Assembly (NCBI GenBank): GCA_026636295.1
Contig: CP089454.1
Location: 744,001-808,000 of the forward strand
Length of the DNA: 64,000 nt
From: Medakamo hakoo
Taxonomy: Eukaryota > Chlorophyta > Trebouxiophyceae > Coccomyxaceae
Direction: 5' to 3'
The notes under the pieces are model-generated. The model worked only from the letters and a program-made list of their open reading frames with translations, ran no database searches and had not been told where the DNA came from. Made by a program: the position numbers and the translations under genes. Positions 8,682 through 17,291 of the stretch are shown piece after piece. Position 1 is the first letter of the stretch. Every line of letters starts with the position of its first letter.

Positions 8682-9671
8682 TCACACCACTTTGCCCCGC
8701 ACCGCCTCCGCCCGCGCCCGCGCCACGCGGTTGTCCGGGTCGTACGCCAGCGCTTCTTCGTACGCCGCCAGCGCGGCCGCCCAGTCCCGCCGGGCCTCGT
8801 GCGCGTCGCCCAGGTTGTTCCACGCCGTCACGTAACCCGGCTGGGCCGCCACCGCCGCGCCGTACGCCTCCACCGCCGCGTCCAGCTTGCCGACCTGGAA
8901 GTTGGCAAAGCCGATGGCGTTGTGGACTTGGGCCAGGTCCGCCGGCGCCCCGTCCCAGCTCGACCGCGCCGCCTCCAGGTTTTTGAGCGCCGTCGTGTAG
9001 AGCTTTTTGCGCAGCAGGATGACGCCCAGCTCGAACCGGTCCTCCGCGCTGGCGGCCCCGGTGCGGATGCGTTCGCCCAGGGCTTTGGCGGCTTCTTCCA
9101 GCTCGCGGCGGATGAGGACCTGGGCGGGGGGGCGGGGGGGCGGGCGTGTGTTTTTGGCGGGTGGGCCGGGTGGTGAGGCGGGGGGAGGAGGGGAGGGGTG
9201 CCGCGGGCGGGAGTGGGTCGGGTCGGCGCAGGTCGGGCGACCCAAGACTCGCCCCTCTCTCTCTCTCACCTGCCGCACGACCAGGTACGCGCCGACGACC
9301 AAAAACCCTAGCAAAAACACCAGGTACAGCAGCTGAACGGGCTCTTCTAGGCCCTCGGCCAGGTCGGCCAGCGGACCGCTGGATGTGGCGGTGGCGGCGG
9401 CGAGCAGCAACGCGGCCGCGGTGCTTGGCGGCGACGCCAGCGCGGCCGCAACTGCCGGCAGCCCAGCCCCGTCCACCGCGTCCACGATGTCCGGGGTGTG
9501 GGAGGCTAAAGACGCGACCAGGGCAGGGCCCGCGCCGGGCGGGGCGGCCACGGCCAGCAGGGCGTCCAGGGCGGCCGGCGGGAGGGCCGATGCGTTTGGC
9601 GCGGCGCGGCGGGCCCGAGCGCCGCGAATCGCCGGCCGGTTGAGCGCCGGCGCGCGCAGGGCGACGGGCAT
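8682..9671 (-). CDS. PYG7: PYG7/Ycf37-like TPR protein for photosystem I assembly
   Basis: This is a thylakoid TPR protein that in plants and cyanobacteria helps assemble photosystem I. Exon 1 is 9270-9671 (134 codons) and exon 2 is 8682-9119; the intron is GTGAGA...CAG, 150 nt, phase 0, with no in-frame stop. The protein has 279 residues: an N-terminal transit peptide, a helical region, a membrane segment at about 112-132 (QLLYLVFLLGFLVVGAYLVV), and a soluble part with about three TPR units (FELGVILLRKKLYTTALKNLE, VHNAIGFANFQVGKLDAAV, VTAWNNLGDAHEARRDW). The combination RQ-VLIRRELEEAAKALGERIR next to the membrane segment matches PYG7 as I remember it. It is divergent from the gene at 9888. 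Confidence 0.8.
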   Translation of the reverse strand: MPVALRAPALNRPAIRGARARRAAPNASALPPAALDALLAVAAPPGAGPALVASLASHTPDIVDAVDGAGLPAVAAALASPPSTAAALLLAAATATSSGPLADLAEGLEEPVQLLYLVFLLGFLVVGAYLVVRQVREREGRVLGRPTCADPTHSRPRHPSPPPPASPPGPPAKNTRPPPRPPAQVLIRRELEEAAKALGERIRTGAASAEDRFELGVILLRKKLYTTALKNLEAARSSWDGAPADLAQVHNAIGFANFQVGKLDAAVEAYGAAVAAQPGYVTAWNNLGDAHEARRDWAAALAAYEEALAYDPDNRVARARAEAVRGKVV

Positions 9672-9887
9672 GGTCTACAGTATGCTAGCCTAGGGTAGTC
9701 GGGCCTCTTGCTGGTGGGGTAATGCGCGGGTGTGCGAGCGCGGGATCGTCCCCACGCCGCGTTTTTTTCTTTGCTTGCGAGAGCAAAATTTTGAGTGAGA
9801 GCAAAAATCTAGCCGCGGCCGCTCTCTCACACACCTCCGTTCCGTCCGTCGTTCGTTTCGGTTGATTCAGGACGGCGCACCCGCCTC

Positions 9888-10511
9888 ATGCTGGCCCGCG
9901 CACCCCGGCACACCTGTGCCACCAGACCCGTGGCTGGCACGACGCCTGCCCGCCGCCCACGCCGCGCCTCGGGTGCGCACCCCCGTCCGCGCGCCGTGCC
10001 CGATGGCAACAATGGCGACGCGTCCACGTCTTCGCCCGAAGACTTAGCCGCCGCAGAAGCTCGTCTGGAGGCCCTGGAACGTGGGGCACGGCGTGGCACA
10101 GGTAAAAAATGTGGGAGAGAGGGGAGGGAGAGCCGACACGCTCTTTTTTTTTTTTCGTGTTGACCCCCCTCTCGCTCCCGACCCTCTCATCCCCAACCGC
10201 CCGCCCACTCCCCACCAGGCTCCGCGTCTGCCGGCGCCCGCGCCCAGACCGCCACCCCTCCCGCCACCACGTCCCCGCTCGCCGAATGGAAGGACGGCGC
10301 CCTGCTGCCGGAAGGCTTCGAGGCCATGCCCCCCCTCCAAAAGGTCTACAACCTGTGGGCGGGCAAGCGGGGCGTCCTGTACTGGTCGTCCCAGGCCGCC
10401 TGGTACAGCGCGCTCGGCCTGGGGTTCGGGTGGGTCGTGTTCCGCTTTGTCCTGCCGGCGCTGGGCGTGTATAAGTTGGCGAATGGGCTGACGGACACGC
10501 CAAATCTGTAA
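9888..10511 (+). CDS. plastid-type small membrane protein, unknown function
   Basis: Exons are 9888-10101 and 10219-10511 (phase 1; intron GTAAAA...CAG, 117 nt), giving 168 residues. The first 45 residues are a basic, acid-poor transit-like peptide, then an acidic helix (SPEDLAAAEARLEALE). The conserved-looking part is the C-terminal half: EGFEAMPPLQKVYNLWAGKRG, then hydrophobic segments around VLYWSSQAAWYSALGLGFG and VVFRFVLPALGVYKL. I do not recognise the family; an inner-envelope or thylakoid protein is inferred. Its stop codon is part of a TGTAA signal, so the 3' UTR must be extremely short. The next start codon is 84 bp away. Confidence 0.68.
10507..10511 (+). terminator. TGTAA poly(A) signal overlapping the stop codon
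   Basis: The last codon and stop (CTG TAA) create TGTAA, so the presumed poly(A) signal ends exactly with the reading frame. Confidence 0.5.
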
Positions 10512-10595
10512 GAATCCGGGCGTGTTCTGCCGATCGAAACCACTCGTGCCACACACCGCTCATTTCACTCCGGGCGCACAGTGTGCGACGAACAA

Positions 10596-11159
10596 ATGCT
10601 CGCGGTCCGGGCGTGCCCGTCCGCCTCTCACCTCCACCTTCCCGCCCGCTGCCCGGGTGGCCGTGCCTTCGTACTACTCAGCCCGAGGCGGCTGGCGAGC
10701 GTGAGCGCAGTCGCGCCTCCGCAACACCACCGGCCCAAACACGCGGCGCCGCGCTTGACCCGAGCCGCCGCGTCGGCAAACGGTGAGAAGCCAGCCATGC
10801 CACCTGGAGGAGGAGGCGCGGGCCCGGGCCGCCCGCTGACCCCGCCGCCCGCGCTCTGGGTCGTCGCGGCCCTCGGAGGGCTGAGCTGGGTGACCCTGCT
10901 GGGCTTTCCGGGCTCCCCGCTGCCGCAGCCGCTGCGCGACCTCGGCTTGGCTGTGGTGACCGAGCCGACCGCCCGCAAGATCGCGGCCGCGGCCTGGGGC
11001 GCGCACGCGCTCGAGGCGGTGTACGCGGCGGCCGCGTGCCTCACAGCCGGCGCGGACGCGGGTGCCGCCGCCTTTTGGGCGTTTTGGGCCTTTTTCGCGG
11101 GCTTCCCCGCGCTCATTCTGATGGGCAAGGCCCTGCCTGCAAAGCAGCAGCGGGACTGA
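10596..11159 (+). CDS. DUF4499/TMEM254-like membrane protein with transit peptide
   Basis: Read straight through, the frame from ATG 10596 gives 187 residues. Residues 1-62 form a basic, Ser/Ala/Pro-rich transit-like peptide. After a Gly/Pro linker come hydrophobic helices: ALWVVAALGGLSWVTLLGF, a middle stretch AAWGAHALEAVYAAAACLTAG and a last FWAFWAFFAGFPALILMGK. The pattern of a His-Glu helix (HALEAVY) followed by a final hairpin resembles TMEM254/DUF4499 proteins; this is a weak family call. A consensus donor (GTGAGA) sits at 10783 inside this frame just after the transit peptide, and TGTAA follows at 11191. The frame may therefore be an intronic terminal exon of the same gene that encodes the FAD oxidoreductase. 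An internal ATG at 10797 could also start it without the transit peptide. Confidence 0.6.
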   Translation: MLAVRACPSASHLHLPARCPGGRAFVLLSPRRLASVSAVAPPQHHRPKHAAPRLTRAAASANGEKPAMPPGGGGAGPGRPLTPPPALWVVAALGGLSWVTLLGFPGSPLPQPLRDLGLAVVTEPTARKIAAAAWGAHALEAVYAAAACLTAGADAGAAAFWAFWAFFAGFPALILMGKALPAKQQRD

Positions 11160-12553
11160 TGTGGGGGACGCGCGGGGGGGCGCGTGTGTGTGTAAAACGA
11201 ACGGCTGCCGCCCCCTGTGTGCGTGCTCATCTGTTCCTCGCCTTTCCACACACGACAGGCGGCGACGACATCGCGCGGTACGCCGTCCTGGGTGGCGGCT
11301 TTGCGGGCGTCGCGGCCGGCTGGCACCTCATCGCCGCGCACGCGGCCGCGGGCCTGCCGGCCCGCCCCCACCTGACCCTGCACGCCCCGTGCGGGGGGTT
11401 GGGCGCGGGTGCTTCCGGCGCGGCGGCGGGGCTGCTGCATCCCTTTGCGCCGGGCGGCAGCCCGCTGTGGGAGGGCGGCGCGGCGTTTGAGGCGGCGGCG
11501 CGCCTGGCAGCCGTGGCGGACGCGGAGGCGAGGCGAGGGGGCGGCACGCCCAGCCTCCCTGTCGTCGCGCCCGCCTCCGCCATGGTCCGCCCCGCGGAGG
11601 ACGGCGGCCAGGCGGCCAAGTGGGCGGGGCGGCGGCCTGTGAGCGCGGGCGGCGCGTCCGCGCGCCCGCTGTCGGCCGCGGACGCGCGGGCAGCCCTGCC
11701 TGGCGTCGCCCTGCCTGCCGAGGGTGGCGGCGACGGCGGCGCGCGAGCCGCGGCGTGGGGTGTGACGGCCGGCGGCCTGGTCGTCCACCCGGCCCGCTAC
11801 CTATCGGCGCTGTGGGCCGCCACCGTGCGGGCGGCGAGTGCGGCGGGCGGGGCCGCGGTCCTGGACGCGGCCGGCCCTCCCATCACCAGCCTGGCAGCGC
11901 TGGAGCGGCGCACGCCCCACGCCGCGATCATCCTCGCCGCGGGAGCCGGGACGGGGACAGTGGATGAGGCGGTGGCGTGCGGACTGGCCGGCTGCTTGGA
12001 CCTCGTCGGCGGCGCGACGGCCGACTGGGAGGGGGCGGGCGGTGGAGGCGCTGACGGGCGCGCTCCCTGGCCCGGCTCCGCCGCCCTGCTCGGCCGGTGG
12101 TACGCCGCGCCCGTCCCCGGCGGCTGCGGGGCCGTGCGCGTGGGCGCGACGCGTGGGTGGGACGACCCCGCGACCGGAGACCGGTGGACGGCGGCGTCGG
12201 CGCTGGAGGCGCAGCAACGGGCGGGCGGCGCGGACGACGACGGCGCGGCGTCCGCCCTCACCGACGCCTTCCGCCGGGTCTGGCCGCCCGCAGACGCGTG
12301 GGGGCCGCCGTCCTCCGTCGTGCGCGGCGTGCGCGCCCTCGCCCCGCGCTCGGCTGCCGGGCGGCCGCCCCTGGCCGGCAAGGTGGGCGACGCCACGCAC
12401 AACTGGTGGGCCGTCGCGGGGCTGGGCGCGCGGGGGCTCACCTACGGCGCGTGGGTGGCCGAGTTGGTGGCGTCCGCCGCCGTGCGTGGGTGCCCAGATG
12501 ATGCAGGGCTGCCATCGGAGCTGACGCGGTGGCGCCGGCGGCGGAAGGCGTAG
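10596..12553 (+). CDS. FAD-dependent oxidoreductase (DAO/MnmC-C-like), plastid type
   Basis: The protein is a DAO-superfamily oxidoreductase. The Rossmann start is YAVLGGGFAGVAAGWHL, then ASGAAAGLLHPFAPGG, the pattern of MnmC C-terminal-like and related plastid FAD proteins, and near the C-terminus NWWAVAGLGARGLTYG, which would close the FAD site. The preferred model joins exon 1 (10596-10782, transit peptide) to exon 2 (11259-12553) through an intron GTGAGA...CAG of 476 nt; the phases match and give 493 residues. That intron contains the DUF4499-like frame. The alternative is a separate cistron from the ATG at 11159-11161, which overlaps the DUF4499 stop as TGATG and gives 464 residues. The substrate is unknown. 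Confidence 0.68.
11191..11195 (+). terminator. TGTAA signal inside the composite locus
   Basis: TGTAA lies 32 nt past the DUF4499-like stop and before the splice acceptor at 11257-11258. It could end the shorter transcript and would be removed by splicing from the longer one. Confidence 0.5.
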
Positions 12554-12713
12554 GGGGTGTGTGTTAGCGAAATGGCAAAAGGCTTTTTTTTCATTTTTTT
12601 TCCATCCGTGACCGCCCCCCTCCCAAAAGAAAACAAGCTCGGCCACGGACACACCCCGCCGTCCTCACACCCGCACACGCACACACGCACACACGCCTCA
12701 CCCCTCCCACCTC

Positions 12714-13757
12714 TCACTCCGTCGGCTTGAGCGGCGACACGGGCGCCGTGCCAAAGGCCGCGCCCTCGCGCCAGTACGACACGCACACGCGCCCGCCCAG
12801 GACCTCCACGCCCGCCTTGGCGACCGCGCCGCCCACCCCGCCCGACCCGGCGGGCTTGGACAGGCCGCCCTTGCCCACGCTGTACTCCAGCAGTTTCGGG
12901 TGGTCCCGTAGCGTCGCCGCGATGGCGCCCTCACCCTTCACGCCGCGCGAGGAGAGGTAGGTGGCGAGCGCCAGGACGTCCGGGCCGTCGCGGCCCATGA
13001 TGCCGGGCGCGACGGCGGCCATGAAGCAGAAGTCAATGGGCGAGATGCCCTGGGCTTTCAGGGTGGCGAGCTGTGTGGGGGGTGCGGATGGGATGGGATG
13101 GGATGGGGCGGGTGTGTGTGAGTCGGGCGTGGTCGGGGAGGGGCGGGTCGGACCGATCGAAGGCGCAAAAACACTCGACACACACGCACCAGGCGGCCAA
13201 ACTGCGCGGGCGCGCACTTGATGTCGGCTTTAATCATCTTGTCCAGGACGATGTCCGCCCAGGTCTTGGGCCACCCTGTTTTTTGACGGGGAGAGGAAGT
13301 GTTGCGTGAGAGACACGACGGCGGCCACCCGGGCGCGTTTTTGGGGAGACAACACGGCGGCACGGGCCCGCGCACGGGACAACCCCCTCTCCACCACCAC
13401 CTCACCTGCCCGCAGCATGCGGCGGTACGTGTAGAAGCGCTCGCCCTGGGCGACCTCCACCTTGGCCGGCTTGGCCGCGGCAGCAGGTTCAGTTGGCGCG
13501 GCCGCGGGCGCGGCAGCGGTCTCGCTCGGCGCCGCCGCCGCCGGCTCCGCGGCCACGGGCCACAGGGAGCGAGGGCGCATGGACGGCGCGCACAGGCCGG
13601 CCGGGCGGGCCGGGCGGGCCGGCGTGGGCCTGCGCGATGGATGGGAACAGAGAGGGTGAGTGAATTGGAGCGTGCCAGGGCTTTTGTCGTTCGCGCGGTG
13701 AGGACGGCCGCGGCACACAGCCTCCGCGCACCTGATGACGGAGAGGGACGCCTGCAT
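12714..13757 (-). CDS. unknown plastid-type protein, 4 exons
   Basis: Exons are 13732-13757, 13406-13629, 13190-13275 and 12714-13070. All junctions are GT-AG and the phases (2, 1, 0) are consistent, giving 230 residues. The 26-nt first exon encodes MQASLSVI, and exon 2 continues a transit-like Ala/Pro/Arg peptide. The mature part begins GERFYTYRRMLRAGGW and is helical, with KTWADIVLDKMIKADIK, PIDFCFMAAVAPGIMG and LRDHPKLLEYSVGKGG. The phrase HPKLLEYSV is reminiscent of an mTERF helix, but one motif is not enough to assign that family. The conserved tail is VCVSYWREGAAFGTAPV. It is divergent from the gene at 13873, separated by only 115 bp. Confidence 0.65.
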
Positions 13758-13872
13758 GGCTATCGCGCTGCTGAGAGAGATATGGAGATGGCCGCGACTT
13801 ATCCCGCGGCGCGAAAAAAATGGGAGAGTGAACGAGACGAGGACGCACTCATACCATCAAAAAACGAAAGCC

Positions 13873-14403
13873 ATGGCGTCGTTTGCCCGCGCGTCCGGGC
13901 TCACAAACCCGCCCTGCGTCGCCGGGCCGTCTGGGAGGGTGTCTGCTTGGCTGTCAAGGCCGGCGCTGGCGCCGGGACCGCGTGTGGCGGCGCCAACCGG
14001 CCTCGCACCCGCGCCCAACTCTCGCCGCCCTGCGACCACGCGCGCCGCGGCTGGGCAAGGCAACGCCGACGACCCGCCCCCACCGCCGCGGCGCGGCCCT
14101 TTGGGTTGGACGCCCCGCGAACGCTGGGTCGTCGCCGGCCTCGCCCTGGGCGCCTGCATCTTCGGCCCGCGCCTCCTGCTCTTGGGCGCCGTGGCCCTGG
14201 AGCGCGGCGCCGTGGCGCTCGCCCTCGGCCTCGAACGCCTGCTGTCCACCGCCTTCCTGTCCGCGTTTTCCCTCCTGGCCGCGGGTGCGGGCGTGGCGTT
14301 GGCGGGCGCTGCAGTGTATTTCTTTGTGCTGGAGGAAGGGCGGCTGGGCGCGGGCGCGCGGACGAGCGAGGAAGACGAGTGGGGAGACGACGAGAGCGAC
14401 TGA
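13873..14403 (+). CDS. small plastid-type membrane protein, unknown function
   Basis: This single-exon protein has 176 residues. The N-terminus MASFARASGL continues as a 65-residue transit-like peptide. The core is PLGWTPRERWVVAGLALG, then two or three hydrophobic stretches (about 90-160) containing ALERGAVALALGLERLLS, and an acidic tail SEEDEWGDDESD. I do not recognise it. A thylakoid or envelope location is inferred from the N-terminus and the membrane segments. It shares a 115-bp divergent promoter with the unknown plastid-type gene on the minus strand, so the two may be co-regulated. Confidence 0.6.
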   Translation: MASFARASGLTNPPCVAGPSGRVSAWLSRPALAPGPRVAAPTGLAPAPNSRRPATTRAAAGQGNADDPPPPPRRGPLGWTPRERWVVAGLALGACIFGPRLLLLGAVALERGAVALALGLERLLSTAFLSAFSLLAAGAGVALAGAAVYFFVLEEGRLGAGARTSEEDEWGDDESD

Positions 14404-14704
14404 CAGGTTTGTTTTGTGCAAGGGGCAGCAGACGCGCGGATGTGTAGACAGGTGTTTTTTTGGTGTTGTGATTGAGGGCGCGCCTGGCTGGGAGCGTTGA
14501 AGGGCGGGACAGAGGGGGGAGGGGAGCGGGGCGCGCTGGGTGTCAGCCCCAGGCACACGGCGGCGGGGCAGAGCAACCCCAACCCTCTCTCTCCCTCTCT
14601 CCCTCTCTCTCGGAGAGACGACCGCGTGCGGGTCGTTCCCGGCCCGCGCTCTCACACGCATGCCCTCCGACGCCAGCAGGCCTCTGGGGTGAGTGGACCT
14701 GGCC

Positions 14705-14736
14705 AGGGAGGGAGGGAGGGAGGGAGGGAGGGAGGC
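14705..14736 (+). repeat. (GGGA)n microsatellite
   Basis: About seven and a half GGGA units in a row. On the plus strand this is a run of regularly spaced G-triplets with G-quadruplex potential. Confidence 0.85.
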
Positions 14737-14868
14737 GGGCAACACCCTCACATGCATCATGCCTCTCCCGGTCGTGCGCCTCATCTGTCCGCCCTGTCCA
14801 CCCATCCCACGCGCCTGCCCCCGCCACCTCGCAAAAACCACCAGTCATTTCTGTGCCTTTACATCAGC

Positions 14869-14873
14869 GGCGC
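14869..14873 (-). terminator. TGTAA poly(A) signal of the PP2C gene
   Basis: TTACA on the plus strand reads TGTAA on the minus strand, 17 nt after the PP2C stop codon at 14890-14892. Confidence 0.55.
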
Positions 14874-14889
14874 CCACGCACAAACCTTA

Positions 14890-17095
14890 CTACGCCTCCA
14901 CCAGCCAACCCACCACGACCGTGCAGTCGTCCATTTTCCCGCCACGCGGCGCCAGCCGCGCCCACAGCGGCAGGGCGCCCGCGCGCGCGGCTTCCACCAC
15001 CCACGGCGACTTGTAGGTCGGGTCCGCCCCGTGCTGGGCGGCCCTGGCAGCGATGCGGGCGGCCAGGGCTTGCGCCGCGCCAGGCGAGCGCGCGGCCCCC
15101 ATGTCCTTGTCAAAGGTCGCCAGCAGGGCCTCCACGTCGGACGGGCGCAGGTTGTCCCACACGCCGTCCGTGGCGAGGACGAGGACGTCGCCCGCCGCGG
15201 CCGCGACGTCGTATACGTCCGCGTCCGCCGGCGTGTTGGCGGCCGACCGCCCCAGGGCGGGGTCCGCCAGCTGGAAGGGCATGTTGAAGGCGTGCTGCTG
15301 CGGGTCGGACGCCAGGGCGGACCGCCCACCCCGCAGCAGGTGGAAGCCGGAGTCGCCCAGCACAGCCACGCGCAGCGTGCCGCCGGGCAGCGCCGCCGCG
15401 ACGACGGCGGTGGACGAGCCCGGGATGCCGCGCGTCGCCGCATGCCCAGCAACCAGGGCTTCCCGCACGCACAGCCCGGCGTCACCGCCTTTCCGTGCTG
15501 CGGCCTCCAGCGCGGCGGCCGCGCCTTCCATCAACCGCCGCGCGAAAATGGCGGGGTCCACCCCCTCGGCCGCCCACCCGCCCACGCCGTCCGCGACGCC
15601 GGCCGCGCCCAGCCCCGCGCTCGACACAAAGTGGGCGTCTTCCCCGCCTGTGGCGGCTTTGGCGGGGTGCGGGATGGCGGCGGCGCCCGTCACCAGGCGC
15701 AGCGTGCCGGGCGGGTGCGGCGTGGACGGCGCCGCGCGCCCGCCTCCAGCCGTGGCGTCTCCGCCTTCCTCCCGGCGCCGGGGCGGCGGTTGTGGGGACG
15801 GCGTGCGCGGTGGCGTGGGTGCCTCCACGACCACGGGCGACGCTGCGGGCAGGCTGGGCGGCTCCACGACGGCGGCGCCGCCACTGCCACTCCCCGCCTG
15901 CTCCACCCGCCACAGGGCCGCCTGCGTCGCGTCGCGCAGGCGGCGCAGGTGGGCCAGGCGTGGGGCGGACGGCGTGGCGGACCCGGCTTCCGTCCGCAGG
16001 GCGTCCGCGATGCGGGACGCGTGGGCGGCCAGCGCGGCCGCCCGCGCCCGTTCTTGCAGTGGGGACCGCGCGGGCCCAAAGAGCGCGGCGGCCTCGCCGC
16101 CCGCCACCGCCGCCGCCGTCGCTGCGGCCTCTAAAATCTGGCGGTCAGAGGGGGGCAAGGCCGCCGCGTACAGGTCTTCGAGGGCGCCGTCCGCGTCGGC
16201 CAAGGCGGCTGCGGCGGCGTCGACGGCGGCGGCGTCACGCCCCGCCTCGGCGGCCAGCAGCGCAGCCTCTGCTTGTGCGGCCGCGGCCAGGAGCCGCCCT
16301 TCCGCCGCTTCGGCGTCCGGGGAGAGGGCCGCGTGGGCTTTGGCCAGTAACGCGGGGAGGTCCAAGGCCACGGGCTGGGGCGGCGCGGGCGGCGGCGGCG
16401 GCGGCGGCAGCGGTGCCACCGCGCCGGCGGCCGAGCTTGCAGCCGCCGCACCCTTCCCCGCCCGCTCCGCGGCCGCCAGGGCCGCCCGAGCTTGCGCCGC
16501 CAGGGCTTCCAGCTCTTCAACGCGCTTGGGGTTCGTGCCCAGGGCGGCCAACTGTTTGGCGGTCAGCGCGGCGGCGGCGGCCTGTTCGCGCAGCAGGTCG
16601 AGCGGCGGGGTGGCCGGGACGCGCGGCAGCTCCGTCGGCGGTGGAGGCGGCTTGGTGCGGATGGGGGGAGGTGGAGGGGGCAGGGTGGCTGTGTCCGCGA
16701 CGGAGGTCGCAGCGGCCAAGGCGGGCGTGCTGTTTTTGTGTGGCGGGGGTGGGGGGAGTGTCGTGAGGGAGGACTGGGCGTGGGTGGGGGTGGACAGCGC
16801 AACCGCAAGGTTGCGCTGACGGGCGCACGGGGTGCAGAAAGGATTCCAAAACGCACGATTCCTGGCCCTTCCTCCCCAAAAAAACCAGGGCCGCCGTGGT
16901 CGCCAGCGTCAGCAGGAACGCGTCCGGCCGGGCGGGCGTGAAGTTGGATGGGGCGGGTGGCGGCGGCGGCGCCGGGCGGACTAAGCGGAGGGCATGCGTT
17001 TTGGGTGAACGCCGGCCCGGCGCGGGCCCGCCACCAGCCGGGCGGGCGGCGGGCGCGGGCCGCGGGCGGGCATGTACGGCGGGCAGGCTCAACAT
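14890..17095 (-). CDS. PP2C-family protein phosphatase, PTC7-like
   Basis: This is a metal-dependent Ser/Thr phosphatase of the PPM/PP2C fold. Exon 1 is 16857-17095 and exon 2 is 14890-16729 (phase 2; intron GTGCGT...CAG, 127 nt), giving 692 residues. The N-terminus MLSLPAVHARPRP is transit-like and is followed by a hydrophobic segment LLTLATTAALVFLG. Residues about 100-420 are Ala/Pro-rich helices, possibly coiled coil. The phosphatase domain is C-terminal: GGEDAHF, GVADGVGGW, VAVLGDSGFHLL, LVLATDGVWDN and a final DDCTVVV, so the metal-binding Asp residues are all present. GVADGVGGW is typical of PTC7/BIPP2C1-like phosphatases of mitochondria or plastids. It is divergent from AMP deaminase. 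Confidence 0.8.
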
Positions 17096-17291
17096 CGCGC
17101 GAGTTGAGCTGGGAATTGAGTGGGGCCGCCCGCGCCTGCTGACGGGCCGGGGAATGAAACAGTTGATGGAGTGTGGGCGCAGGCGAGAGAGAGTGCTTCG
17201 CTCAGCACACAGACCTGTTTCCGTCGCGTCGCGCCGAGGGCGGCGCATTGAAACCCCCCGCTGCGTCCGGGCACGCGCCCCGCACACGCCC

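Larger units (their letters stand above)
14404..14889. other. convergent intergenic region with purine repeat
   Basis: This is the 3' space between two convergent genes. It holds pyrimidine-rich CTCTCT tracts near 14584-14612, the (GGGA)n block at 14705-14736 and the minus-strand TGTAA at 14869-14873. I see no gene. Confidence 0.6.

Noticed and set aside
6286-8823. Minus-strand open frame of 845 codons
   Set aside because: It is antisense to the MED20-like and JmjC genes and is dominated by Arg and Gly without any domain.
11159-12553. FAD oxidoreductase starting at the overlapping ATG as the main model
   Set aside because: The stretch 11159-11258 looks like the 3' part of an intron (a TGTAA, a pyrimidine tract and a CAG acceptor), so the spliced start from 10596 is preferred. 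The overlap model is kept as an alternative.
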